A stretch of DNA of 64,000 bases from Anaerorhabdus sp036636695 (GTDB lineage: Bacteria > Bacillota_I > Bacilli_A > Erysipelotrichales > Erysipelotrichaceae), in NCBI RefSeq assembly GCF_036636695.1, contig NZ_JAVWNW010000012.1, one strand, 5' to 3'. Made by a program: the position numbers and the translations under genes. Under the pieces are notes generated by a model that ran no database searches, was not told the DNA's origin, and worked only from the letters and a program-made list of their open reading frames with translations. Below, piece by piece: positions 54,032 through 62,130 of this stretch; position 1 is the stretch's first letter; the number at the start of each line of letters is the position of its first letter.

Positions 54032-54705
54032 AATTTATTCTCAATCAAACTAGCATACATGTAACAAACTGTTTTTTCATTTGTATTGGATTCAATTCCA
54101 CGAACTTTTAAATTTGTTGGATAATACGCTTGATATGGAAAGTCATTAACACCCCCACGGAAAACAGTGTATTCATTTAATGCACTAAACCATTGATTAA
54201 CTTCCTCATCTGAAAGAGTGAAGTATGCTTGAGGTATAAAGCCTACTAAGTCTTCAAAAGTTTCTCCATAAACTAGACGAATTGGATTACCTTCTTCGCG
54301 TAATTTTTTTACCGCACGAACAACCGCATCATGTGTATTAATATGGCGAGGATGCATTGATCCTCTCCAATGTGTGATAACTAAATCCGCTTTTTCATCT
54401 CTGAAATATTGTTCCATTCTTGCTTGAAATTCTTCGGTTGTTGGCATTGAGTTTGAAACATATCCTAGCCACATTGAGTCAGCTCCCAAAGCTTTGGCTG
54501 CTCGTTCATTTTGATTTAATAATTCATTTAAATATTGTTCGCATTCTTCTTTTGTTGCATTTGGGTCCTCTAATCGCCCTTGTGTTACATGAACACAAGT
54601 ACAATGAGCACCTTGTTTTGAATATTTTAATAAAAGTGGACCACCCATTAATTCTGCATCAAGTGAGTGTGCTCCAATTGAAATAATTCTTTTACATGTT
54701 GTCAT
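54025..54705 (-). CDS. PIG-L/LmbE family (GlcNAc deacetylase-like) protein with altered active site
   Basis: 226 residues from ATG 54705; AAGGGA lies 8 bp upstream, while the frame-opening TTG has no site. PIG-L enzymes (MshB, BshB) are zinc de-N-acetylases of sugar substrates. Zinc ligands look conserved: His13 and Asp16 in GAHSLDAEL and the distal HPRH motif (near residue 110). The first Asp of the usual AHPDD, the catalytic base, is Leu15 and the Pro is Ser. So it may act on an unusual substrate, use another base, or have lost hydrolase activity. It follows the GNAT gene by 1 bp. Confidence 0.82.
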   Translation of the reverse strand: MTTCKRIISIGAHSLDAELMGGPLLLKYSKQGAHCTCVHVTQGRLEDPNATKEECEQYLNELLNQNERAAKALGADSMWLGYVSNSMPTTEEFQARMEQYFRDEKADLVITHWRGSMHPRHINTHDAVVRAVKKLREEGNPIRLVYGETFEDLVGFIPQAYFTLSDEEVNQWFSALNEYTVFRGGVNDFPYQAYYPTNLKVRGIESNTNEKTVCYMYASLIENKLW

Positions 54706-54706
54706 T

Positions 54707-55645
54707 CTATATATCCCTTCTATATTCAATAAATGTTCTAAATACGCTTAGTCCATGACGTTCATAGTAACGTTTTCCTGGTTCATCTGTTGTTACAAAG
54801 TACATATGGTAAATCCCTTGGCGACTCATTTCACGCATTTGAAGTTCAAGTAGAATTCCACCAATACCTGCATTACGCTCTGCTTCCGCAATTCCAATAG
54901 GACCAAATCGCATAGGATTTCCATCAATCATCCGCATACAAAATCCACATATTTTCTTATTCTTGTTCAATACAATTAAAATTACATCTTCTGCAAGATG
55001 GTTTTGCATTGCAATTAAAGCATTGCGTTTCCAACCTCCACCAAACTCATTTTTAAGAAAATCTAGTAATTCCAATGAATATGAATAATCAAATTTTGAG
55101 AATATATATCCTTTTTCTTCAGCTTCTATTTTCTTTTTTTCTGTTTTTTCTGTAAGCTTGAACCCATGCAAATCTCTTGCCATGGAATAATGTTCTGCAC
55201 CTGCTTGATAATTCATTGCGTTAAAGAAATGAATTGCTTCATTATAATTTGCTGGATCAATTCCTGCAAAGAAATAATTTGGACTATACGCACCCAATGT
55301 AATATTTTTTACACCTAGTTCTTTTAGCTTCGTTTCCGCAAGTTGTAGCAATGTCTTGCCAATTCCTTGTCTTCGATATTCTTTGTCTACAAAGATAACG
55401 TTAATCCAACCACGATCAGGTTCTAGTCCTCTTTCTAGATAAGGAAATTTGCGTTTTGTTGCCATTACAAATCCACATACTTTGTCTTGATCCAACGCAA
55501 CCCAACAAAGTTCTGAATCGAAGTTATCATCAAATAATGCTTGTTTTCTGAATTTATCGACAGTTATCTCATCAAATGTACAACAGCGATTCCAACATTC
55601 CACAACCTCTTTTTCAACGCTTTGTGTATAATTAGTAAATTTCAT
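54707..55645 (-). CDS. Tandem GNAT acetyltransferase
   Basis: 312 residues from ATG 55645 (GGAGGG 6 bp upstream); a longer frame would start inside the operator. Two GNAT domains are joined by a Lys/Glu-rich linker (LTEKTEKKKIEAEEKG). Domain 1 has NVIFVDKEYRRQGIGKTLLQLAE and YNEAIHFFNAMNYQ. Domain 2 has EAERNAGIGGILLELQMREM and GKRYYERHGLSVFRTF. Both acetyl-CoA loops look usable. It is the first gene of the operon. N-acetylation of an amino sugar is plausible given murQ and the deacetylase, but unproven. Confidence 0.82.
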   Translation of the reverse strand: MKFTNYTQSVEKEVVECWNRCCTFDEITVDKFRKQALFDDNFDSELCWVALDQDKVCGFVMATKRKFPYLERGLEPDRGWINVIFVDKEYRRQGIGKTLLQLAETKLKELGVKNITLGAYSPNYFFAGIDPANYNEAIHFFNAMNYQAGAEHYSMARDLHGFKLTEKTEKKKIEAEEKGYIFSKFDYSYSLELLDFLKNEFGGGWKRNALIAMQNHLAEDVILIVLNKNKKICGFCMRMIDGNPMRFGPIGIAEAERNAGIGGILLELQMREMSRQGIYHMYFVTTDEPGKRYYERHGLSVFRTFIEYRRDI

Positions 55646-55658
55646 ATCGCCCTCCAAA

Positions 55659-55680
55659 GTTAACATGTTAACATATTAAG
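55659..55680. promoter_or_regulatory. GntR operator in the amino-sugar operon leader
   Basis: Perfect palindrome GTTAACATGTTAAC (55659-55672) extended to ATGTTAACATATTAA (55666-55680). The same 15-mer occurs at 56504-56518 before the GntR gene. It lies just downstream of the -10 box, so binding would block transcription. Confidence 0.7.
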
Positions 55681-55687
55681 TATTTAC

Positions 55688-55716
55688 ATTATAACGAAGC
55701 TTAATTAGAATTTCAA
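55688..55716 (-). promoter_or_regulatory. Promoter of the amino-sugar operon
   Basis: On the minus strand: TTGAAA (55716-55711), exactly 17 bp, TATAAT (55693-55688), 43 bp before the GNAT start. Confidence 0.8.
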
Positions 55717-55722
55717 TACTTT

Positions 55723-55737
55723 TTTAAGCGCTTTCAT
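55723..55737 (-). promoter_or_regulatory. Predicted CcpA cre site
   Basis: ATGAAAGCGCTTAAA on the minus strand matches the cre consensus WTGNAARCGNWWWCA at all but the last two or so positions and lies just upstream of the -35 box. HprK is encoded in the same window. Confidence 0.65.
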
Positions 55738-55752
55738 AATTTATACAAAATA

Positions 55753-55771
55753 AAAGAGCTTTACGCCCTTT
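55753..55771 (-). terminator. Terminator of the GntR gene
   Basis: On the minus strand, AAAGGGC-GTAAA-GCTCTTT with one G-U pair, then TATTTTG. It overlaps the stop codon and insulates the operon promoter from the regulator gene. Confidence 0.65.
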
Positions 55772-56483
55772 ATGCTTTAATGTTTACTGTTACACTATAC
55801 CAATCTTTATTAAAATAAGTTTCTGCATATTCAATGATTTCATCCATTGAATCATACGTCATCCTCTTTACAAAGAAAGATGGACAGCCTTTCTTTAGAC
55901 TTAATTGGTTAAGAACATTGATATCAGTAATTTCTTTTACTGAATAATTTTCATTTACCCAAGTAGGAATTAGATTATACTTCGCAAACGTTTTATAGAG
56001 GGAACGGGTTGTTTTTATTGTTTGTGCTTGTTCAAGACTTAGTTTTTTCGTACTTATATAAGATGTATGATAAGCAATTGCTTCATTATTAGCCAAGCGA
56101 ACACGTTTGACACAAACAAGAGTTGAATCGGAATCTACATGCAATATCTCTGCAATATCTTTATTTGTAACTTCTTCTACTGAATCAATGATCATATCAA
56201 TCTTATATCCCTGTTGTAATAACTCTTCTGAGAAACTAATTGAAGTTAATCCACGAATCATTTGTTTCTTCGTGACAAATGTTCCAAGTCCTTGTACCCC
56301 ATAGAGATATCCCTCATTAATTAAGTCATTGAATGCTTTTCGAACTGTAATTGCCGATACTCCATACTTTTTCTTCAATACTGACTCACTGTCTACTTTA
56401 TCGCCTGGTTTTAGTTCCCCCCGCTTAATTGACTCAATGATGTCATTTTCAATAATTATGTATTTCGAGACTTTTTGTTCCAT
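55770..56483 (-). CDS. GntR/HutC-family transcriptional regulator
   Basis: 237 residues. The N-terminal winged helix is DIIESIKRGELKPGDKVDSESVLKKKYGVSAITVRKAFNDLINEGYLYGVQGLGTFV, followed by a UTRA ligand domain (SFSEELLQQGYK, VRLANNEAIAYHTSYIS) of the NagR/HutC subgroup, which often binds phosphorylated amino sugars. AGAGG is upstream of the ATG. Its 15 bp operator occurs before this gene and before the amino-sugar operon, so it is probably an autorepressor and the operon repressor, relieved by a pathway intermediate. Confidence 0.92.
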   Translation of the reverse strand: MEQKVSKYIIIENDIIESIKRGELKPGDKVDSESVLKKKYGVSAITVRKAFNDLINEGYLYGVQGLGTFVTKKQMIRGLTSISFSEELLQQGYKIDMIIDSVEEVTNKDIAEILHVDSDSTLVCVKRVRLANNEAIAYHTSYISTKKLSLEQAQTIKTTRSLYKTFAKYNLIPTWVNENYSVKEITDINVLNQLSLKKGCPSFFVKRMTYDSMDEIIEYAETYFNKDWYSVTVNIKA

Positions 56484-56503
56484 AGTAATTACCTCTTTTT
56501 ATC

Positions 56504-56518
56504 ATGTTAACATATTAA
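56504..56518. promoter_or_regulatory. GntR operator, autoregulatory copy
   Basis: ATGTTAACATATTAA, identical to 55666-55680, 21 bp upstream of the GntR start. Confidence 0.65.
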
Positions 56519-56551
56519 TATAAACTTGAAAAGAATACCTGGATTACAATA

Positions 56552-56590
56552 AAATGGTCTATTACTAAATAAATAAGTAATAGACCATTT
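56552..56590 (-). terminator. Terminator of the mnmE-RDD-tatD operon
   Basis: Perfect 15 bp stem AAATGGTCTATTACT/AGTAATAGACCATTT with loop AAATAAATA, 27 bp after tatD. Confidence 0.85.
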
Positions 56591-56616
56591 GCGAGTATAA
56601 AATAAATTATTCAATT

Positions 56617-57390
56617 CTACTTTAGAAATAATTGATTGTAGTTTTCATGAATAGCTTGTTGGAGTTCCTCTTGATTCATATCTCTTAATTCACAAATATA
56701 TTCACCTACATGTTTGACATAAGCAGGTTCATTCTTTTCTCCACGATGTGGTTCTGGTGTAAGATATGGACTATCAGTTTCAATAAGTAATTTATCAAGT
56801 GGCACATCTTTCGCAACTGCTTTAGGCTCTTTTGCATTTTTAAATGTTACTGGTCCAGCTAAAGAAATTGTATAGCCAAGTTTTATTATTTCTCTAGCAT
56901 ATTCAACACTATACGAATAACAATGCATTACACCATAATGATTCATTTCTTTTAATAAATCATAAGTATCTTTTGCTGCATCTCTTGAATGCACTAGAAT
57001 TGGTTTGTTTACTTTCTTTGCAATTTCAATTTGCCGCTTAAATACTTCTTTTTGTGCTTCTTTTTTAATTGGATCTTTTTCCCAATAATAATCTAATCCC
57101 ATTTCACCAATCGCAACGATACGTGGATCTTTCGCTACTTCTTCAAGTTTTTTAAAATTCTCTTCGGTATGAAGATGTGTATCTGTTGGAAACAATCCCA
57201 TCGCAATATCAATTCTTGCATCTTTTTCTTGAAGCATAAATGCTTTTCCCAATTCCTCAAAGGTTAAACAAATTGTAAGTATACGATCTACATGATTAAT
57301 ATCACAGTTCGTCAATACTTCATCAATCCTATCAAAAAGCGTATCATCACTTAAATGCGCATGACTATCTAACCAACCATATTTTCCCAT
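56617..57390 (-). CDS. tatD: TatD-family metal-dependent hydrolase
   Basis: 257 residues. Metal ligands are in WLDSHAHLSD (His-x-His), IGEMGLDYYW (Glu), LVHSRDA, MHCYSYS and ETDSPYLTP. TatD proteins are 3'-5' exonucleases/DNases. It overlaps the RDD gene by 22 bp and ends the mnmE operon. Confidence 0.93.
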   Translation of the reverse strand: MGKYGWLDSHAHLSDDTLFDRIDEVLTNCDINHVDRILTICLTFEELGKAFMLQEKDARIDIAMGLFPTDTHLHTEENFKKLEEVAKDPRIVAIGEMGLDYYWEKDPIKKEAQKEVFKRQIEIAKKVNKPILVHSRDAAKDTYDLLKEMNHYGVMHCYSYSVEYAREIIKLGYTISLAGPVTFKNAKEPKAVAKDVPLDKLLIETDSPYLTPEPHRGEKNEPAYVKHVGEYICELRDMNQEELQQAIHENYNQLFLK

Positions 57391-57812
57391 ACACTTGTCC
57401 TCGCTGCTTTATCATGAAGTGAAGTACCATAGTCATTTGTCATCAATAACACAGAAATTACTGCAGGAACTGCATAAAGTGAAAAAAGTGAAATTGACTT
57501 TATTATTGAACGAATCAACAAACGTTTTGGTGGTATTCTTCTTCTCCCTTTTAAAGTTTCTATATGAACCTTTTTTACATTTTTGCCAATTGTTGTATGA
57601 AATTTATAGTTGTATACAAAATCATATACACAATAGACAATCATAAATAAAAGTGATACTTGAATCGAAATACTGATTTGATCTACAAAGTTTTTTATCG
57701 CTGGATTAAGTTTACATAGAAGCACAATCCCATAGAGTATTCCTGTTGGAACTATCACAACAACGATATCAATGAATGTTGCTGATATCCTCTTCACTAA
57801 TAAATTATCCAT
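57369..57812 (-). CDS. RDD-domain membrane protein
   Basis: 147 residues with the RDD pattern: LVKRISATFIDIVVVIVPTG (R and D in the first helix), a second helix, FHTTIGKNVKKVHIETLKG, a third helix, and DKAARTSVW at the end. Function of the family is not settled; ion or osmolyte roles have been proposed. It starts at the mnmE stop (TAATG overlap) and overlaps tatD. Confidence 0.85.
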   Translation of the reverse strand: MDNLLVKRISATFIDIVVVIVPTGILYGIVLLCKLNPAIKNFVDQISISIQVSLLFMIVYCVYDFVYNYKFHTTIGKNVKKVHIETLKGRRRIPPKRLLIRSIIKSISLFSLYAVPAVISVLLMTNDYGTSLHDKAARTSVWENMVG

Positions 57813-59134
57813 TATTTACCCAAGCAGAAATTACTAAACAGTGCATCTAGTAAATCTTCTCTGCTAACTTCCCCTAAAATTTCTTTTAATGATGTATAAG
57901 CTTCTTGTAGATCAATAGTAACTAAGTCTAGCTCAACATTTTGTTCAAGTTCTTCAATCGCTTGACGCATTGCATTTTTAGCTGCAATCGCTAATCCAAT
58001 TTGTCTTTCATTATTCAATGTAGTTTGACTACTATCATGGATTTGAGTTTCATAACGATGATTGATTTCATCAATTAATTCATGAATATCATTACTTGTG
58101 GCACTAATTTGTACACCTTCATTTAACTTCTGTACATCTGATTTATTATAAACAATAATTCTATTTTTTCCTTCTGTTAACGCAAGTAGTTTTTTATCTT
58201 CATCATCAATATCACGTGATTGATCCAAAACAACCAAAATCAATTCCGCTTGTTCTAAAGCCTTTAATGAACGTTCGATACCAATTTTTTCCACAACATC
58301 TTTCGTATCACGAATACCTGCTGTATCTATTAAATTCAAAGTAACGTTTTTACATTGAACTACACCTTCAACCAAATCACGTGTTGTTCCTGCAATATCT
58401 GTAACAATCGCTTTATCTTCTTCCAACAAAGCATTGAGTAAACTACTCTTTCCAACATTCGGTTTTCCTAAAATAACTGTGTTAATTCCTTTTTTAAGTT
58501 GGTATGAATTTTGAGCTTGTCGAATAATTTGTTCAATACGTGTCAACCATAACTTTGCTTGTGGCAAAACTACCTCTTGTGATAATTGCTCGACATCTTC
58601 ATACTCAGGATAATCAATATTTACTTCAATGTGAGCGATAATCGCAAGTAAATCTTCACATAATGGTTGAATTAATCTTGTTACTGATCCTTTTACAGAT
58701 GAGATTGCTTTTGAAGCATTTTGAGCATTATTAGCCTCAATCAAGTCCAAGACACCTTCCGCTTGTGTTAAATCTATACGACCATTTAAAAAAGCTCGCT
58801 GCGTAAATTCTCCTGGACTAGCAATTTTTGCTCCTGCTGCAACACACAGACTCAATACTTTACGTGTAACATAAACTCCACCATGACAATTTATCTCGAC
58901 AACATCTTCTCTTGTATATGTTTTAGGCGTTCTAAAAACACTAACCAAGACTTCATCCACAAGTTCATCATCTTCATGAATCATTCCATAATGAATAGTA
59001 TGGCTAGGCACATTTGTCAAATTACGACTAAATATCTTATTTGCAATTTCTATCGCATCATCTCCACTTAAGCGAATAATTGAGATGGCACCTTCTTGTA
59101 ATGAAGTCGAAATAGCTACAATTGTGTCATTCAT
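57812..59134 (-). CDS. mnmE: tRNA modification GTPase MnmE
   Basis: 440 residues from ATG 59134, with AGAGG 7 bp upstream; the earlier in-frame codons lack a site. Formyl-THF-binding N-terminus (DTIVAISTSLQEGAISIIRLSG), G domain with GKPNVGKSSLLNAL, DIAGTTRD, DTAGIRDT and NKSD, and the C-terminal FCLGK containing the conserved Cys. With MnmG it makes cmnm5U34 in tRNA. mnmG is not adjacent here. Confidence 0.97.
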   Translation of the reverse strand: MNDTIVAISTSLQEGAISIIRLSGDDAIEIANKIFSRNLTNVPSHTIHYGMIHEDDELVDEVLVSVFRTPKTYTREDVVEINCHGGVYVTRKVLSLCVAAGAKIASPGEFTQRAFLNGRIDLTQAEGVLDLIEANNAQNASKAISSVKGSVTRLIQPLCEDLLAIIAHIEVNIDYPEYEDVEQLSQEVVLPQAKLWLTRIEQIIRQAQNSYQLKKGINTVILGKPNVGKSSLLNALLEEDKAIVTDIAGTTRDLVEGVVQCKNVTLNLIDTAGIRDTKDVVEKIGIERSLKALEQAELILVVLDQSRDIDDEDKKLLALTEGKNRIIVYNKSDVQKLNEGVQISATSNDIHELIDEINHRYETQIHDSSQTTLNNERQIGLAIAAKNAMRQAIEELEQNVELDLVTIDLQEAYTSLKEILGEVSREDLLDALFSNFCLGK

Positions 59135-59239
59135 AGAGTACCTCTTTTCTATCCTATAGTTTACCACATAAAGACTTTTTCATAAATTACTTAGTAATAG
59201 TTCTTGCACTATATGGGTTTACCCCTTACACTTAGGATT

Positions 59240-60628
59240 ATGAAAACTGAATTTAAAAAATATAACTTAGATACGCAATTACTACAAGCCATAGAAGACT
59301 GTGGCTATTTTACTTGCACACCCATTCAAGAAAAAACTTTGCCCATTCTTTTAGAAGGCAATGACACTCTTATCCAATCAAAAACTGGTTCTGGTAAAAC
59401 TGCTGCCTTTTGTATCCCATTAATTGAAGCAATTAACTTCGATGATAATACGAAAGCACTTATTTTAGTACCTACACGAGAATTGGCTCATCAAATTGAA
59501 CATGAATTTAATCGTTTAGCTTTATATAAAAAGTTACATTGTGTATGTCTTGTTGGTAGAGAAGATTTCAACAAACAAGCTTTACAGCTTAAACAAAAAG
59601 CTCATGTAATCGTTGGAACTCCTGGTCGTATTTTTGACCACATGGAATCAAACAACATAAAACTTGATGATATTCAAACACTTATTCTAGATGAAGCAAG
59701 TGAGATGAGTACATTAGGATTAATTGATCAAGTTAAAGAAATTGTTCGCCAAATACCACGTCACAAAACATGGTTGTTCTCGGCAACCCTAGGTGAGTTA
59801 GCACAATACAAGTTTCTTCGATTGAATAATCCAACCCAAATTGAATTTGATTCTTCAAATGAAATCTCTTCACAAATTGAAACCTATCATATTGATACTA
59901 ATCAAAAATTCGAAACTGTAATTTCATTACTCAATTCAATTGAAATTGATTCTTGCTGTATCTTTATCAATACTCGCGAAGACACTGAAAATGTTGCTAG
60001 ACAACTCAAGGATATGAACTATCTTGTAACTATGCTCCATGGTGGGCTTGAACAAAAACAAAGAAATAGAGCTATCGAATCATTCAAACAAGGTAAATCA
60101 CGAATTCTTGTTTGTACAGATATTGCAGCACGTGGTATTGATGTAGATAAAATATCTCTTGTAATTCACTATGATTGTCCATTAACCTTAGACAGTTACA
60201 TTCATCGTTCTGGTAGAACTGGTCGTAAAGAGGAAATTGGTTTATCAATCACATTATTAAGTGATAATGATACTTCTTCTTTATTTGAAACTATTGAAAG
60301 TGAAACAGAATCTTATAAGATCAAAAAAATTCTTGTTGATAATCAATTCAATCGACCTCGCATGAAAAGTGACAAAGACGAAAAGTTTAAAGAAAAGAAT
60401 TATACTCTTTTCATTCGTGCTGGTAAAAAAGACAAAATTAGAAACCTTGATATCGTTGGTTCATTATGTTCACAACCTAATCTTAGCGGTGATAATATTG
60501 GGATTATTGATGTTCAAGAAAACTATACTACCGTTACACTGCTTAACATTGATCCAACCATACTAAAAGATTTAACTTCCGTTAAAATAAAAGGAAAAAC
60601 TAGAAAGGTAGAACTCAAATCTAAATGA
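59240..60628 (+). CDS. DbpA-like ATP-dependent RNA helicase with DEAS motif II
   Basis: 462 residues from ATG 59240 (AGGATT directly upstream; in-frame codons before it have no site). Helicase motifs: TPIQEKTLP, QSKTGSGKTAAF, PTRELAHQ, TPGR, motif II DEAS (151-154) in place of DEAD, FSATL, and IHRSGRTGR. The C-terminal 75 residues (YTLFIRAGKKDKIRNLDIVG, IGIIDVQENYTTVTL) look like the DbpA RRM that targets 23S rRNA hairpin 92. A role in 50S assembly is therefore likely. Confidence 0.88.
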   Translation: MKTEFKKYNLDTQLLQAIEDCGYFTCTPIQEKTLPILLEGNDTLIQSKTGSGKTAAFCIPLIEAINFDDNTKALILVPTRELAHQIEHEFNRLALYKKLHCVCLVGREDFNKQALQLKQKAHVIVGTPGRIFDHMESNNIKLDDIQTLILDEASEMSTLGLIDQVKEIVRQIPRHKTWLFSATLGELAQYKFLRLNNPTQIEFDSSNEISSQIETYHIDTNQKFETVISLLNSIEIDSCCIFINTREDTENVARQLKDMNYLVTMLHGGLEQKQRNRAIESFKQGKSRILVCTDIAARGIDVDKISLVIHYDCPLTLDSYIHRSGRTGRKEEIGLSITLLSDNDTSSLFETIESETESYKIKKILVDNQFNRPRMKSDKDEKFKEKNYTLFIRAGKKDKIRNLDIVGSLCSQPNLSGDNIGIIDVQENYTTVTLLNIDPTILKDLTSVKIKGKTRKVELKSK

Positions 60629-60641
60629 GTTCTACCTTTTT
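60604..60641. terminator. Terminator after the helicase gene
   Basis: AAAGGTAGAACTCA/TGAGTTCTACCTTT with a T tract; includes the helicase stop codon. Confidence 0.85.
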
Positions 60642-60682
60642 CTATATTCTCTCTAATTGTGAAATAACCAATTACTTACTTT

Positions 60683-61990
60683 TTAATTTCTTCGTGTTAC
60701 TTTCGCTCTTTCAATACGATAATGTTTAATCTCTTCAATTTCAACATTTATGTGATACTCTTCTAATTCAAACTTAGCACCAACTTTTGGAAGTTCTTCA
60801 AATGTTCCAAAAATGAATCCTCCAAATGTATCGTAAATATCAACTGGTAAATCTATTTCAAGTGCTTCTTCTACATCTTCAAGACTTGCATTTCCCTTAA
60901 TATCCCATGTTGACTCATCTATTTTTACGATATCTTCATCATCTTTCATAAAACTATCATTTTCAAGATCCCCTACTAATTCTTCAAGTAAATCATTCAT
61001 GGTTACTATCCCAAACATCCCACCATATTCATCAATAACAACTGTAAAATGATTATGTGTTGTTCGCATTTTTTTGAATAAAATATCAGCAGTGGTAGAT
61101 TCAAGGGCAAATTGAGCAGGCTTGATTAATGTATTTACAATATTTTCTTTTGTCTTGTTTGTTGTTCTAAAATAATCTTTTACATTAAGAATTCCTATGA
61201 TTTTATCTGGTGTTCCATCACAAACAGGATAACTTGTATATCTACTTTGAATCATTTCTTTTTCCCATTCTTCAAGACTTCCTTTTAAATCTAAATAACG
61301 TACATCAATACGATGTGTTGCAAGCTCAGCTATTTCTGTATCATTAAATTCAAATACATTTTGAATCATTTCTTTTTCTTCGCTATCAATAACACCCTTT
61401 TTATTTCCAATATCAACCATCATTCTTATTTCTTCTTCACTTACCTCTTCATCTTCTTGATTTGGATCAATACCAAGAAGACGTAAAATACCATTGGTTG
61501 ATGCTGTAAGAGCCCAAACAATCGGTGCAAAGATACTTGAGATTGTAGTGATAAGCGCTGACATTCCTAGTGCTAACTGCTCTGCTTTTTTCATCGCTAA
61601 TCGCTTTGGTACAAGCTCACCAAATACAAGTGTAAAATATGACAAAATTAATGTGATTATCACAACCGAAATTGTTTTTAGTGTTTCCAAAGGTAATCCA
61701 ACACCCACACCTGTTAACCATGTGACTAACATTTCTGAGAAGTTGTCTGCCGCAAATGCACTTCCTAAAAACCCAGAAAGAGTTATCGCAACTTGAATTG
61801 TTGCTAAAAACTTTGCTGGTTGGCTTGTAAGTTTTTTCAAACGAAGAGCTTTTTTATTTCCATCATCTGCAAGTTGTTCAAGACGTGCATCATTCATGGA
61901 AATAACAGCAATTTCTGCACATGCAAAAACTGCATTCAGAAGTATCAGGAATGCTTGAAGCAATAATTGAAAGGTTAATTGATTACTCAT
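60683..61990 (-). CDS. CNNM/CorC (HlyC/CorC) family ion transporter
   Basis: 435 residues. The N-terminal DUF21/CNNM membrane domain has about four helices (AFLILLNAVFACAEIAVISM, GFLGSAFAADNFSEML, VIITLILSYFTLVFGELVPKRLAM). A CBS pair lies at about 205-335 (TSYPVCDGTPDKIIGILNVKD, FTVVIDEYGGMFGIVTMNDLLEELVGD), and a CorC_HlyC domain ends the protein. Family members such as MpfA (YhdP) and CNNM proteins export Mg2+, so Mg2+ or Co2+ efflux is likely. It is transcribed from a leader with a 12-codon ORF and terminator. AAGGAG lies 11 bp upstream of the ATG. Confidence 0.9.
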   Translation of the reverse strand: MSNQLTFQLLLQAFLILLNAVFACAEIAVISMNDARLEQLADDGNKKALRLKKLTSQPAKFLATIQVAITLSGFLGSAFAADNFSEMLVTWLTGVGVGLPLETLKTISVVIITLILSYFTLVFGELVPKRLAMKKAEQLALGMSALITTISSIFAPIVWALTASTNGILRLLGIDPNQEDEEVSEEEIRMMVDIGNKKGVIDSEEKEMIQNVFEFNDTEIAELATHRIDVRYLDLKGSLEEWEKEMIQSRYTSYPVCDGTPDKIIGILNVKDYFRTTNKTKENIVNTLIKPAQFALESTTADILFKKMRTTHNHFTVVIDEYGGMFGIVTMNDLLEELVGDLENDSFMKDDEDIVKIDESTWDIKGNASLEDVEEALEIDLPVDIYDTFGGFIFGTFEELPKVGAKFELEEYHINVEIEEIKHYRIERAKVTRRN

Positions 61991-62023
61991 ATACTATATT
62001 TCTCCTTATTTAACATCAAATGC

Positions 62024-62072
62024 AAAAAAGAACATACAAAGACACTATGCTTTATAGTTCTGTATGTTCTTT
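62024..62072 (-). terminator. Leader terminator upstream of the CNNM/CorC gene
   Basis: On the minus strand, a 12 bp stem AAAGAACATACA/TGTATGTTCTTT with an inner ACTAT/ATAGT hairpin, then TTTTTTG. The 5' arm starts at the second base of the mini-ORF stop codon. It ends 34 bp before the transporter start. Confidence 0.85.
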
Positions 62073-62109
62073 AACTTTTCATATTCAAATCATCAGGGTC
62101 GACGTCCAT
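62071..62109 (-). CDS. Putative 12-residue leader peptide (MDVDPDDLNMKS) of the CNNM/CorC gene
   Basis: The ATG at 62109 has GAGGAG exactly 6 bp upstream. The 12-codon ORF ends at a TAA that overlaps the terminator stem. A good promoter sits just before it, giving a predicted 5' UTR of about 15 nt. The peptide opens with alternating Asp and Pro (DVDPDD), the composition that destabilises translating ribosomes at low Mg2+ in the Salmonella MgtL leader. The downstream gene is a Mg2+-transporter-type protein. Translation and function are inferred. Confidence 0.6.
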   Translation of the reverse strand: MDVDPDDLNMKS

Positions 62110-62130
62110 TGTAATCTCCTCAATGAGATA

